From DTBU01 sp964568845 (lineage in GTDB: Archaea > Thermoproteota > CALKCG01 > B24), in the NCBI GenBank assembly GCA_964568845.1, contig CAZMSC010000027.1, positions 1 to 17,505 on the forward strand: DNA of 17,505 bases, read 5' to 3'. Below are positions 1 to 7,461 of this stretch, piece after piece. The position numbers and the translations under genes were made by a program. How positions within the stretch are numbered: the first letter of the stretch is position 1; each line of letters opens with the position of its first letter. The notes below the pieces were generated by a model, which saw only the letters and a list, made by a program, of their open reading frames with translations, had not been told where the DNA came from and did no database searches.

Positions 1-673
1 GTAGAGGTATGTAGTACTTCTCAAAAATCCTTGGACTCATAACTAGGCTTGTAATCTGATCTCCACACCATACGAATTCGGCTGGAGAATCGGCTATTAT
101 ACGGTATGCCTCCTCCTGCCTCATGGCCATAACGTGTATTAAATCTTCGATCCTCTCCCTGTTTCTGTAAAACTCTTTACAGAGTTTTTCCAAACCCATG
201 TATTGAACCCATAGTTTGCTAAATGGTGTTGGATCTGCATTAGCAGTTAAAATGCCGCTATCCCCTATCTTCCTATCCAATTCTACAAAGTACCCGTAAT
301 CAGGCTTATATACAGCGTCTTCCTCTATGAATTTTATGATCTTATAATCAGATGGCTCTTTAAACGGGTACTCTATTATCCAGTTTTCACCAGCCTCAGG
401 CCTCAGACCAGTTCTAATACGCATAGACATTAAGCCTACAGGTGTATGGTAAATCCTATACAAGATGTTTCCGACTAAGCGCTCTTCTACGCGTACATTT
501 GGATATTTAACTCTGTAAACTGGGATCCAAGCGTATAGAATGCCCATGCCCATTTTTCTAAGCCTCTCTTCAGCGGATGGGCTTATCCTGGCGATGGATC
601 TATAGGGGGCAAATGGGACATATTCAGGCTTCTTACGGTGTAAGACAGCCATAATGTTCTCTCTAATATTCAT
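1..673 (-). CDS. UroD/MtaA-family methyltransferase-like protein, partial (3' end outside window)
   Basis: The minus strand is open from an ATG at 673 to the window edge, giving 224 residues without a stop. The N-terminus (MNIRENIMAVLHRKKPEYVPF, residues 1-21, with the RKKPxxVPF element) is the usual opening of uroporphyrinogen-decarboxylase-fold proteins. The stretch SPAEFVWCGDQIT followed by SPRIFEKYY near the visible end is also typical. In this family the MtaA/MtbA branch moves methyl groups from a corrinoid protein to a thiol, while true UroD acts in haem synthesis. The HxC...C zinc ligands that would decide this lie beyond the edge. The gene is divergent from an MttB homologue, 56 bp away, with one TATA region between them, which favours a methyltransferase role. 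The ATG lies about 28 nt from the TATA centre, so the mRNA is probably leaderless or nearly so. Family call is firm; substrate is unknown. Confidence 0.85.
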   Translation of the reverse strand, partial: MNIRENIMAVLHRKKPEYVPFAPYRSIARISPSAEERLRKMGMGILYAWIPVYRVKYPNVRVEERLVGNILYRIYHTPVGLMSMRIRTGLRPEAGENWIIEYPFKEPSDYKIIKFIEEDAVYKPDYGYFVELDRKIGDSGILTANADPTPFSKLWVQYMGLEKLCKEFYRNRERIEDLIHVMAMRQEEAYRIIADSPAEFVWCGDQITSLVMSPRIFEKYYIPL

Positions 674-694
674 CTCACAACACCAAGGTAGGTA

Positions 695-706
695 TTTTTA
701 TATAAT
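695..706. promoter_or_regulatory. Shared bidirectional TATA region for the UroD-like and MttB-like genes
   Basis: The 56-bp gap between the divergent starts contains one A/T block, TTTTTATATAAT. Its centre is about 28-30 nt from both the ATG at 673 (minus) and the ATG at 730 (plus). That is the distance expected for an archaeal TATA box serving leaderless or very short-leader transcripts in each direction. No separate second TATA box is visible, so coordinate control of the two genes is inferred. Confidence 0.6.
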
Positions 707-729
707 CCCAGTGGTACTATTTTTGAGTT

Positions 730-2148
730 ATGATGTTTGCTTTCAAACCTAGGCTCAATATTAAAGACGCCGTTCCCAAGTGGCTCATAGAAACTATGCA
801 TGAGAAGGCTTTAGAAGTCCTTGAAAACGTGGGGATTAAAGTTGCAAATAAGATTCTCATAAGACGAATAGAGGGGTGTGATGGGTTTAAACTGTGCGGG
901 GAATGGGTGAGGATCAGAAGTAGCCTCGTCGAAGATCTGGTCTCAGAAGTTAGGCGGAGACGAGAGCGGAGCATAGGACGTGGTTTAACCGAGGAAGAGC
1001 TCATACTTTCACCCGGGTATCCAGGTTGCTCCTGGATCGTTGATTTAGATACAGATGGCATAGAGCCTTTGACAACGGAGAAGCTTGTTGAAGCCACTAA
1101 GCTTATAGATTCGCTGTATGATTGGGGTGTTAGAGGTGGTGCTCCAGGCGCTCCCGTAGATGCGTCTCCTAAGCTACGTAGGGTTGCACAATGTCTAATA
1201 GGCTATACGTATAGCCGTTCAGCTGGTCCAGCTCCGTTTGAAAGCTATGAGGAAGCCGTCTATATTAAACGTATGGCTGATGTCATGGGTCACGGCTTTG
1301 GTGTAGACGTATACGTGATAAGCCCCCTCCGTCTTGAGGGCATATCCTTAGATAGGGCTATACCTTTCCTGGAGAGTGGAGAGTGCGATTGGGTTGGGAT
1401 AAGCTCTATGCCCCTTGCGGGTGCTACGGCGCCGGTATACCCGGCTGGTGCGTTTATCCAAGGTATAAGTGAGGCTTTAGGCGGATACACTATACTTCAC
1501 GAAGCCTACCCGGATATACCTATGGGTTTCAGCGTAAACGCGTACCACTTCGATATGCGTCATGGAAACATAGTATTCGGCTCCCCTGAGCAGACCCTAA
1601 TGGATCTATTCAGCATAGCGTTAAACATGTTCTACGGCGGAGGACTGCACGGCGTCAGGTCTTTCAGAACGGTTGCAAAGCAAGTGGATATACAGGCGCA
1701 GGTTGAGAAATCCTCCTCAGCCACAGTCGGGGTTTTAACAGGACCTGGAACTTTCATACATGCTGGCCTACTGAGTATAGACGAGGTTTTCAGCCCCGTG
1801 CAACTAATCATAGACTGTGAAGTGGCCAGATATTTAACTAGACTCGCTAAAGGTTTAGAGTTTACAGAAGATCAAATAGAACGGTCATTTCAGACCATAA
1901 CTAGATGCGCTCCCATAGGTCAGTATTTAACGGATAAGACAACTTTAGAAGACTACAGGCGGATATACTGGACGCCTGAAATCTTCGACCACTCATTATT
2001 CCGCACACATAGGCCAGATCTAGACATAATAGCGAAGGCTAAGAAGATATGTAGGGAAAAGATTCAAGAGCATAAGTATCGGCTTGAAGATGAGAAAAGG
2101 GGGAAACTGGAAGAAATATATCGGGAGGCCGTTAGAACGCTATCTTAG
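730..2148 (+). CDS. MttB-family (COG5598) corrinoid methyltransferase homologue, no pyrrolysine codon
   Basis: This 472-residue protein has the length and layout of the trimethylamine methyltransferase MttB family. It opens with an N-terminal helix resembling IHExALEILENVGI (here MHEKALEVLENVGIKV, 23-38). The C-terminal part carries AKQVDIQAQVEK (316-327) and SPVQLIIDCEVARYL (355-369), in the place of family motifs of the form AKxPDxQAxxEK and SxEQLVIDxE. Family members demethylate methylamines or quaternary amines such as glycine betaine and pass the methyl group to a corrinoid protein. Methanogen MttB reads an internal UAG as pyrrolysine. Here no UAG interrupts the frame, and the terminal TAG is followed by only eleven codons to the next stop, so it is a non-Pyl member. 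No corrinoid protein is encoded in the window. ATG 730 and ATG 733 are both possible starts. Exact substrate unknown. Confidence 0.88.
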   Translation: MMFAFKPRLNIKDAVPKWLIETMHEKALEVLENVGIKVANKILIRRIEGCDGFKLCGEWVRIRSSLVEDLVSEVRRRRERSIGRGLTEEELILSPGYPGCSWIVDLDTDGIEPLTTEKLVEATKLIDSLYDWGVRGGAPGAPVDASPKLRRVAQCLIGYTYSRSAGPAPFESYEEAVYIKRMADVMGHGFGVDVYVISPLRLEGISLDRAIPFLESGECDWVGISSMPLAGATAPVYPAGAFIQGISEALGGYTILHEAYPDIPMGFSVNAYHFDMRHGNIVFGSPEQTLMDLFSIALNMFYGGGLHGVRSFRTVAKQVDIQAQVEKSSSATVGVLTGPGTFIHAGLLSIDEVFSPVQLIIDCEVARYLTRLAKGLEFTEDQIERSFQTITRCAPIGQYLTDKTTLEDYRRIYWTPEIFDHSLFRTHRPDLDIIAKAKKICREKIQEHKYRLEDEKRGKLEEIYREAVRTLS

Positions 2149-2228
2149 AAGGACAAAATCAGATCACTAGGCTCTTCTTAACTAGGTTACGATACTATCC
2201 TTTTCAAACCTTGGACACCTCGTTGTAA

Positions 2229-2441
2229 GACGTTTTTCCCGAAGAATTTCAAATGGTCTCAGAAGCATCTACATTATTCTATAGTGAATTATTGCCGTTT
2301 AATTACCGGACGTACAACTACATGGTAAAAGCGGTGAAAGGAGGGATGTACGTACTTCCTCCAGCTACAGTTACATATAAGGATCGGGATCAAACGGTAT
2401 ATACGAGTACGTCTAATACGGTAGAGATATCCGTCGGATGA
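2229..2441 (+). pseudogene. Remnant C-terminal domain of a large surface/secreted protein
   Basis: The frame is open from just after a TAA at 2226 to a TGA at 2439-2441, with a first ATG at 2253. The last residues (MYVLPPATVTYKDRDQTVY followed by STSNTVEISV) match the end of a beta-sandwich common in long archaeal cell-surface proteins, where the pattern is G-x-Y-x-LPPA-x-V-x-Y-x-D then SNTVxIxV. The similarity continues upstream of the ATG (VFPEEFQMVSEAS). The ATG would therefore start inside the domain, which argues for a truncated relic rather than a 62-residue gene. No signal peptide, promoter or membrane anchor is visible. The flanks at 2149-2228 and 2442-2560 hold nothing else I recognise. 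Domain recognition is from memory of the pattern. Confidence 0.5.
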
Positions 2442-2567
2442 AGACGTTTTCCCAACCCATATTGTAACATAAGTTTGCTAGTTTGGAATGCATGTTGACA
2501 TCCTTAGAATTATTTCTAGTCAATATTGCATTTTATTAAAGCCATGATTTTTAAGTAGAAGGGAAAC

Positions 2568-2576
2568 TTTTTATAT
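2568..2576 (+). promoter_or_regulatory. TATA box of the GYD-domain gene
   Basis: TTTTTATAT, preceded by a purine-rich GGGAAAC resembling a BRE, is centred 25 nt upstream of the ATG at 2597. This predicts a leaderless mRNA starting at or next to the start codon. Confidence 0.65.
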
Positions 2577-2596
2577 CCAAACAGCATAATATTTTA

Positions 2597-2872
2597 ATGG
2601 TGAATATGCTTTTCATAACTCTGTGTAGATTTAGAAAAAAGCCCACAAAAGAGATGATGGCTGAAGCCCAGAGGCTTTTTGAAGAAGCCGCTAAAGAAGG
2701 CGCCAGAATCCTAGGCATATATTGGGTTTTAGGTCGATACGATGTAGTTCTCGTATCTGAATGCCCAGATGAAAAAACACATATGAAGATGGCTATAAAA
2801 TTCGGAGATATAGTCTCTACTGAAAGCCTCGTAGCAGTACGTTCTGAAGAAGCTGTGAAGCTTCTCTCATAG
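2597..2872 (+). CDS. GYD-domain small protein
   Basis: This 91-residue protein fits the GYD domain family in length and pattern. It has a first beta strand (MLFITLCRF), a helix around KEMMAEAQRLFEEAAKEG, then LGRYDVVLVSECPDEK (residues 45-60), and it ends with STESLVAVRSEEAVKLL. In the family the Gly-Tyr/Arg-Tyr-Asp segment forms a ferredoxin-like fold; members are widespread in archaea and bacteria and have no assigned biochemical function. It has its own TATA box 25 nt upstream and no Shine-Dalgarno, so it is probably a monocistronic leaderless gene. The next solid gene is on the opposite strand. Confidence 0.8.
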   Translation: MVNMLFITLCRFRKKPTKEMMAEAQRLFEEAAKEGARILGIYWVLGRYDVVLVSECPDEKTHMKMAIKFGDIVSTESLVAVRSEEAVKLLS

Positions 2873-2956
2873 CTTTTAGAAAAATGCTTCGGCATCGACG
2901 ATACATCCGATGTCCATACGTTTAACCTAGACTTAAGTATAAATAAAAAGCTTCAG

Positions 2957-3076
2957 ATGTTGAGACGATGGATTAAAATACTTTCAAAGTCAAAATTTAG
3001 AAGGAATATTGTAGAAAACATCACCAATATTTGTAAGCTAAAAGATAATGATATTCAGAAGGAGATTTTAAAATAA
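2957..3076 (+). CDS. Possible 39-residue basic small protein
   Basis: ATG at 2957 opens a 39-codon frame ending in TAA at 3074-3076 (begins MLRRWIKILSKSKFRRN; rich in Lys, Arg and Ile). A TATA-like TATAAATA lies at 2938-2945, but it is centred only about 16 nt before the ATG, shorter than the usual 25. The stretch is AT-rich and I recognise no homologue. It could be an unrelated short RNA start or chance. The rest of the 2873-3088 gap shows nothing else. Confidence 0.2.
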   Translation: MLRRWIKILSKSKFRRNIVENITNICKLKDNDIQKEILK

Positions 3077-3088
3077 CGAGATTAGATG

Positions 3089-4477
3089 CTATGTGTCTGC
3101 TTTAATTCCCTCTCTAGCTAATATTGATCTAGCGGCTATCACACCAGATGCTGATGCTTGCATGAGCCCTCGCGTTATACCTGCTCCGTCGCCTGCTACG
3201 TAGAGGTTTTTAATCTCTGTTTCAAGATTTCTATCGAGTTTTATTCTGGCCGAGTAGAATTTTACTTCTACGCCATAGAGTAGTGTATGATTTGAGAAGA
3301 CGCCTGGTGTGAGCTTGTCGAGTGCTTCAAGCATTTCAAGTATATCCGTCAAATACCTGTAGGGCAGTACGAAGCTTAAATCTCCAGGGGTTGCGTTTTT
3401 CAAAGTAGGTTTAACTATGCTACGGTTTATACGGTCCTCAGTAGACCTCCTCCCCTTTTTAAGGTCTCCAAGCCTCTGAACTATAACACCGCCACCTATT
3501 ATGTTGGCGAGTCTTGCTATATACTTGCCATAGGCTATGGGCTCTTTAAACGGCTCCGTGAAGGATACACTTACTAAAATCGCGAAATTGGTGTTATCGG
3601 TCTTCTTCTCAGAGTAGCTTTGACCGTTAACTGTGAGAACGTCGTCGTAGATCTCCGTTATGACCTCCCCGTGTGGACATACGCAGAAAATCCTAACCAT
3701 GTCGTCGAAGGACTTGGAGTAGAATTGGAACTTCGGCTCGTATAGCGCATTTGTCAAGGTCTCCATAACGGCTGCTGGCACTTCAACTCTGACACCTAGA
3801 TCTATCGGGTTGTTTTCCAGACCAAGTTGGAAACGTCTAGCCTCTTTTTGAAGCCACTCCGCACCGCTTCTACCTGGAGCTAGAACGACATATTTAGCCC
3901 TGTAAACTTCTCCATCAGATGTTTCAACGCCCACGGCTCTCCCATTTTCTACAAGGACTTTCGCAACCTCCGATCTAAACTTGACTTCAACCCTCCCATT
4001 CAAATATCTTCTAGCTGCCTCTAACACGGAGTTGGCCTTATCAGTACCCATATGCCTCAAAGTCATAGGTATGAAGTTTAAACCCGCTAAGACAGCTCTC
4101 CTTCTGATATCTTCTATGAGATCTCCATCGCTACCGTAGACCTTATCCGGTACACCGAACTTCCTGTAGAAGGCATCTACATACTTAACAAGGCTTTCAA
4201 GCTCTTCTCTAGGCACGTAGTCTGTAAGCCATCCTCCCACATCTGGAGACAGTATGAGCTTTCCATCACTGAATGCGCCAGCTCCCCCCCACCCATTAAG
4301 TAGATTGCATGGTTTACACTGCTTACTGCAAACGCCGGAGGTTAAAGCTGGGCATCTACGGTTTCTAATATCTAAACCCTTCTCAAGCATTAAAATTGAA
4401 AGGTTGCTTTTTTCAGATAGCTCTAAAGCCGTGAATATTCCGGCAGGCCCACAACCAACTATTACTACATCGTACAG
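3089..4477 (-). CDS. FAD-dependent dehydrogenase, COG2509-type
   Basis: The body shows the hallmarks of the COG2509 family of uncharacterised FAD/NAD(P)-linked dehydrogenases. These are a cysteine cluster CPALTSGVCSKQCKPC followed by GWGGAGAFSDGKL, and a C-terminal FAD motif NLYVAGDGAGITRGLMQ. The first ATG in frame is at 4390, but the same frame continues upstream and encodes YDVVIVGCGPAG, the GxGxxG dinucleotide-binding motif. The ribose-binding Glu follows 19 residues after the motif's last Gly. That segment must belong to the protein. No ATG, GTG or TTG lies between the motif and the upstream TAA (4520-4522); only CTG 4477 and ATT 4483 are available. I end the gene at CTG 4477 (462 residues). 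A one-base frameshift from an ATG at 4493 is the alternative. The clustered Cys could bind a metal or Fe-S centre. Substrate unknown. Confidence 0.8.
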   Translation of the reverse strand: MYDVVIVGCGPAGIFTALELSEKSNLSILMLEKGLDIRNRRCPALTSGVCSKQCKPCNLLNGWGGAGAFSDGKLILSPDVGGWLTDYVPREELESLVKYVDAFYRKFGVPDKVYGSDGDLIEDIRRRAVLAGLNFIPMTLRHMGTDKANSVLEAARRYLNGRVEVKFRSEVAKVLVENGRAVGVETSDGEVYRAKYVVLAPGRSGAEWLQKEARRFQLGLENNPIDLGVRVEVPAAVMETLTNALYEPKFQFYSKSFDDMVRIFCVCPHGEVITEIYDDVLTVNGQSYSEKKTDNTNFAILVSVSFTEPFKEPIAYGKYIARLANIIGGGVIVQRLGDLKKGRRSTEDRINRSIVKPTLKNATPGDLSFVLPYRYLTDILEMLEALDKLTPGVFSNHTLLYGVEVKFYSARIKLDRNLETEIKNLYVAGDGAGITRGLMQASASGVIAARSILAREGIKADT

Positions 4478-4530
4478 AGTAATCCCACACCATAGAAATG
4501 AGGCAACATATATTAAAGTTTAACAGTTTC

Positions 4531-4543
4531 AGGTTTTAAATAG
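4531..4543 (-). promoter_or_regulatory. Probable TATA box of the FAD-dependent dehydrogenase gene
   Basis: On the minus strand CTATTTAAAACCT is centred near 4537, predicting transcription from about 4511. That leaves a leader of roughly 18 nt to an ATG at 4493 or about 34 nt to the CTG at 4477. It lies in the intergenic region shared with the divergent ABC-transporter operon. Confidence 0.4.
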
Positions 4544-4590
4544 CCATAGGCATTTATCATCCAATCTGTTAAACATCTTTATTTTAAAAA

Positions 4591-4599
4591 TTTTTAAAT
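4591..4599 (+). promoter_or_regulatory. TATA box of the BMP-type ABC transporter operon
   Basis: TTTTTAAAT is centred about 30 nt before the GTG start at 4625 of the substrate-binding protein. It is flanked by a long A/T-rich run (4581-4600). The predicted leader is only about five nucleotides. Confidence 0.5.
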
Positions 4600-4624
4600 C
4601 TTTCAATTTCTTTGCATAGAAAAT

Positions 4625-5905
4625 GTGGAAAAGTTGGACGTGAAATGCCTAGTAGTGGGTTTGATAATAGGACTTATAATCGGAGCGGCTGTCGGCTATT
4701 CGATTCAAAAGCCAGCAGGAGTATCTACTGAAGAGTATGAAAGGCTTAGAAACGACTATGATCGTGTTGTAGCTCAGCTTAATAACGTTACGGCTGAGCT
4801 TCAGATGTTAAGGAGGCCTCTGAAGGTAGGATTCATCTATGTGGGTCCTGTGGGTGACTGGGGATGGAGTCATGCTCACGATACGGCTAGAAGATACATT
4901 GAAAGCATCTTCCCATGGGTTGAAACGGTCTACGTTGAAGCTGTCCCAGAGGGAGACTGCCCCAAGGTAATAGATAGATTGATAGATGAGGGTTGCGACG
5001 TCGTTTTCACGACAAGCTTCGGCTTCATGGACGCTACAATTGAAGCGGGCGAAAAGTATCCGAATAAAATCTTCTTCCACTGCTCCGGCTACAAGAGAAG
5101 TGCTAACGTAGGTACGTACTTCGCCGAGTTCTACCAGCTATACTATTTAAATGGGCTTATGGCCGGTGCATTAACGAAGACGAATAAGGTGGGCTACGTA
5201 GCCGCGCATCCGATTCCGGAAGTGGTTAGGCATATAAATGCCTTTGCTTTAGGTGTAAAAGAGGTTAACCCTAATGCCGTTGTAGACGTTCGATGGATAT
5301 TCTCTTGGTACGATCCATCTGCGGCTAGAGAAGCTGCCGAGTCGCTTATAGCCTGGGGGGCTGACGTTTTAGCGTTTACAGAGGACTCTCCAACAGTGGT
5401 ACAGGTTTGCCAGGAGTACTATGATAAAGGTAAGCCTGTCTATTGCTTCGGACACTACAGTCCAATGCAGAGCTTTGGACCAGACGTATGTGTGAGTGGG
5501 CAGTTGGTGCACTGGGAGGTCCTATATGCAGATATCCTCAGTAAAATACGTAGCGGTTACTACAATTCCGCAAACCTGGCTGATGTTGACTATTGGTGGA
5601 TGCTTCGAGAGAAGGCTGTAGAGCTTGGAGGAGAATATGGTGTTCCAATAAACCCGAAGTTCATACCGATACTGAGCAGTACGTATATAGATCATCCCGA
5701 GTTCGGTAGATTAAGCGTTTACGACCTCGTTATGAAGAGGCTAAGCCAGATGTCCGAAGACACTGTTGTATTCGACCCATTCACAGGCCCGATATATGAT
5801 AATAAGGGCAATTTAAGAGTTGAAGCCGGTAGAAGAATGACTCATGATGAGCTTTGGACGATAGACTGGTTTGTAGACAACATAATCGCAACCGTTCCAG
5901 TGTAG
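4625..5905 (+). CDS. BMP-family ABC transporter substrate-binding protein, membrane-anchored
   Basis: This is a 426-residue extracytoplasmic receptor of the basic membrane protein (BMP/Med/PnrA) family. After a short N-terminus, residues 8-27 form a hydrophobic membrane anchor (VGLIIGLIIGAAVGY) with no clear lipobox cysteine. A predicted coiled-coil spacer follows at about 34-60. The binding domain starts at LKVGFIYVGPVGDWGWSHAHD (about residues 66-86), a diagnostic strand and loop of one BMP subgroup, and includes VVFTTSFGFMDATIEAGEKYP. Known family ligands include purine nucleosides (PnrA) and riboflavin (RfuA); the ligand here cannot be read from sequence. The start is GTG; the overlapping ATG at 4623 runs into a stop at once. 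ATPase and two permeases follow in the same direction. A 56-bp T-rich gap before the ATPase (T6 at 5926-5931, plus a TATA-like TTTTTAAAT) may let the receptor be expressed at a higher level than the rest. Confidence 0.92.
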   Translation: MEKLDVKCLVVGLIIGLIIGAAVGYSIQKPAGVSTEEYERLRNDYDRVVAQLNNVTAELQMLRRPLKVGFIYVGPVGDWGWSHAHDTARRYIESIFPWVETVYVEAVPEGDCPKVIDRLIDEGCDVVFTTSFGFMDATIEAGEKYPNKIFFHCSGYKRSANVGTYFAEFYQLYYLNGLMAGALTKTNKVGYVAAHPIPEVVRHINAFALGVKEVNPNAVVDVRWIFSWYDPSAAREAAESLIAWGADVLAFTEDSPTVVQVCQEYYDKGKPVYCFGHYSPMQSFGPDVCVSGQLVHWEVLYADILSKIRSGYYNSANLADVDYWWMLREKAVELGGEYGVPINPKFIPILSSTYIDHPEFGRLSVYDLVMKRLSQMSEDTVVFDPFTGPIYDNKGNLRVEAGRRMTHDELWTIDWFVDNIIATVPV

Positions 5906-5906
5906 C

Positions 5907-5934
5907 TTTTTAAATCCCCCTCCTATTTTTTCTT
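5907..5934 (+). terminator. T-rich tract between receptor and ATPase genes (partial terminator or internal promoter)
   Basis: Directly after the receptor stop codon there is a pyrimidine-rich run including CTTTTTAAATCC and CCTATTTTTTCTTC. U-rich runs act as intrinsic terminators in archaea. The first element also resembles a TATA box centred 62 nt before ATG 5974. Either role would uncouple receptor from ATPase expression; the sequence does not decide. Confidence 0.35.
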
Positions 5935-5961
5935 CAAAATCAGCCTCTAAAGCTTCAGTAG

Positions 5962-7461
5962 GTGCGGGTAGAAATGGAGAGGGAAATGCTCGTTAAAATG
6001 GTCGGGATCACTAAAATCTTTCCAAACGTAGTAGCTAACGATTCAGTAAACTTTGAGCTTAAACATGGTGAAATTCACGGCCTCCTCGGCGAAAATGGGG
6101 CTGGTAAAACTACACTTATGAACATTCTCTACGGCGTATATAAGCCGGATAAGGGTGAAATCTACATAGAGGGGAGGCCTGTTCATATAAAATCTCCGAA
6201 AGACGCTATAAGCTTAGGAATAGGAATGGTTCCTCAGTTCCCAGAACTGGTTGAAAACATGACTGTAGCTGAGAACCTCGCCCCCCTCTTTCCAGAGAAG
6301 GTCTTAGGAAAGAAGAGGATTAATGAAATCCGTAGGATTGCCGAGGAATACGGACTTCCCATAGATGCTGAAGCAATGGTTTATGATCTCTCGCTTGGAG
6401 AGAGGCAGAGAGTTGAGGTTTTAAAGGCTTTAATACGTGGGGTTAAAATCCTCATCCTTGACGAACCTACAACAGTCCTAACTCCTAATGAGGTAAATCT
6501 TCTATTCAAAGCCGTTAGAAAGATGAGGGGAGAAGGTAAGGGTATAATATTCGTATCGCATAAGCTTCCAGAAGTTTTAGAGTTAACTGATAGAGTTACC
6601 ATTTTAAGGAAGGGTAAGGTTGTCGCAACCTTGAATACTAAAGAGGCGAGTGAAGAGGAGCTAGTAAAACTGATGGTTGGTAGAATGGTTTTAAGAAAAT
6701 ATGCGAAGGGGAAAACGATTCTAGGTGAAGAAGTTTTAAGAGTTGAAAATCTGCACGTGTTGAACGATAAAGGTGGACTAGCTGTTAAAGGATTGAGCTT
6801 TTCAGTCAGAAAGGGTGAGATATTCGGTATAGCCGGAGTATCTGGGAATGGTCAAAAGGAATTGGTTGAAGCGCTAACGGGTTTTAGACGGGTGGAGAAG
6901 GGTAGAATAATAATCGGTGGAAGCGAATTAACCTCCCACCTCCAGTTTAGAAGAATCGCCTCACACATACCCGACGATAGGGTTGGAATGGGCATTCTCC
7001 CATCTCTAAGCGTTTTGGAAAACCTCGTTTTAACATCCTACAGACGTTTCTCTAAGTTTGGCCTTCTGAAATTTAACGAGCTTGAACAGTATGCTAATAG
7101 TTTAATATATAAGTACAGCATTATCGCGCCTTCTCTTAAAGCACCTGCTTGGCAGCTTTCAGGGGGAAACTTAGCTAGGCTTATCTTAGCGAGGGAGACT
7201 TCTACAGAATGTAGCCTTATAGTAGCTGTCCATCCAACATTCGGCTTAGATGTAGCTTCGACTGAGGAAACGTGGAAGCTTCTACTTGAGCTTAGGAGGA
7301 AGGCGGCTGTACTTCTGGTATCGGAGGATCTTGAGGAGGTTCTCCAGTTGAGCGATAGAATAGGGGTCATGTACAAGGGGGAGTTTATAGACGTCTTAGA
7401 TTCTGAGGAGGCCGATGTTGAGAAAATAGGTTTAATGATGGGGGGAGTTAGAGTTGATTAA
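5962..7461 (+). CDS. Sugar/nucleoside-type ABC transporter ATPase with two nucleotide-binding domains
   Basis: This 499-residue cytoplasmic ATPase has the tandem-domain layout of RbsA/MglA/YufO proteins, which power BMP-type importers. Domain 1 is complete: Walker A GENGAGKT (43-50), Q-loop near Q92, signature LSLGERQR (143-150), Walker B ILILDEP (163-169), switch His200. Domain 2 is degenerate as usual for the family: GVSGNGQKEL at 292-301 lacks the Walker A Lys-Thr, the signature is LSGGN (399-403), and the catalytic Glu region reads VAVHPTFGLD (421-430) with His where Glu would be. The start is GTG 5962 or, more likely by Shine-Dalgarno (GGTG at 5961-5964), ATG 5974. The 3' end overlaps the next gene by 8 nt, so translation is probably coupled. 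Confidence 0.93.
   Translation: MRVEMEREMLVKMVGITKIFPNVVANDSVNFELKHGEIHGLLGENGAGKTTLMNILYGVYKPDKGEIYIEGRPVHIKSPKDAISLGIGMVPQFPELVENMTVAENLAPLFPEKVLGKKRINEIRRIAEEYGLPIDAEAMVYDLSLGERQRVEVLKALIRGVKILILDEPTTVLTPNEVNLLFKAVRKMRGEGKGIIFVSHKLPEVLELTDRVTILRKGKVVATLNTKEASEEELVKLMVGRMVLRKYAKGKTILGEEVLRVENLHVLNDKGGLAVKGLSFSVRKGEIFGIAGVSGNGQKELVEALTGFRRVEKGRIIIGGSELTSHLQFRRIASHIPDDRVGMGILPSLSVLENLVLTSYRRFSKFGLLKFNELEQYANSLIYKYSIIAPSLKAPAWQLSGGNLARLILARETSTECSLIVAVHPTFGLDVASTEETWKLLLELRRKAAVLLVSEDLEEVLQLSDRIGVMYKGEFIDVLDSEEADVEKIGLMMGGVRVD

Noticed and set aside
2146..2190. Terminal TAG of the MttB homologue read as pyrrolysine
   Set aside because: Read-through would add only eleven codons before TAA, and the family's pyrrolysine lies far inside the protein, so TAG is a normal stop.
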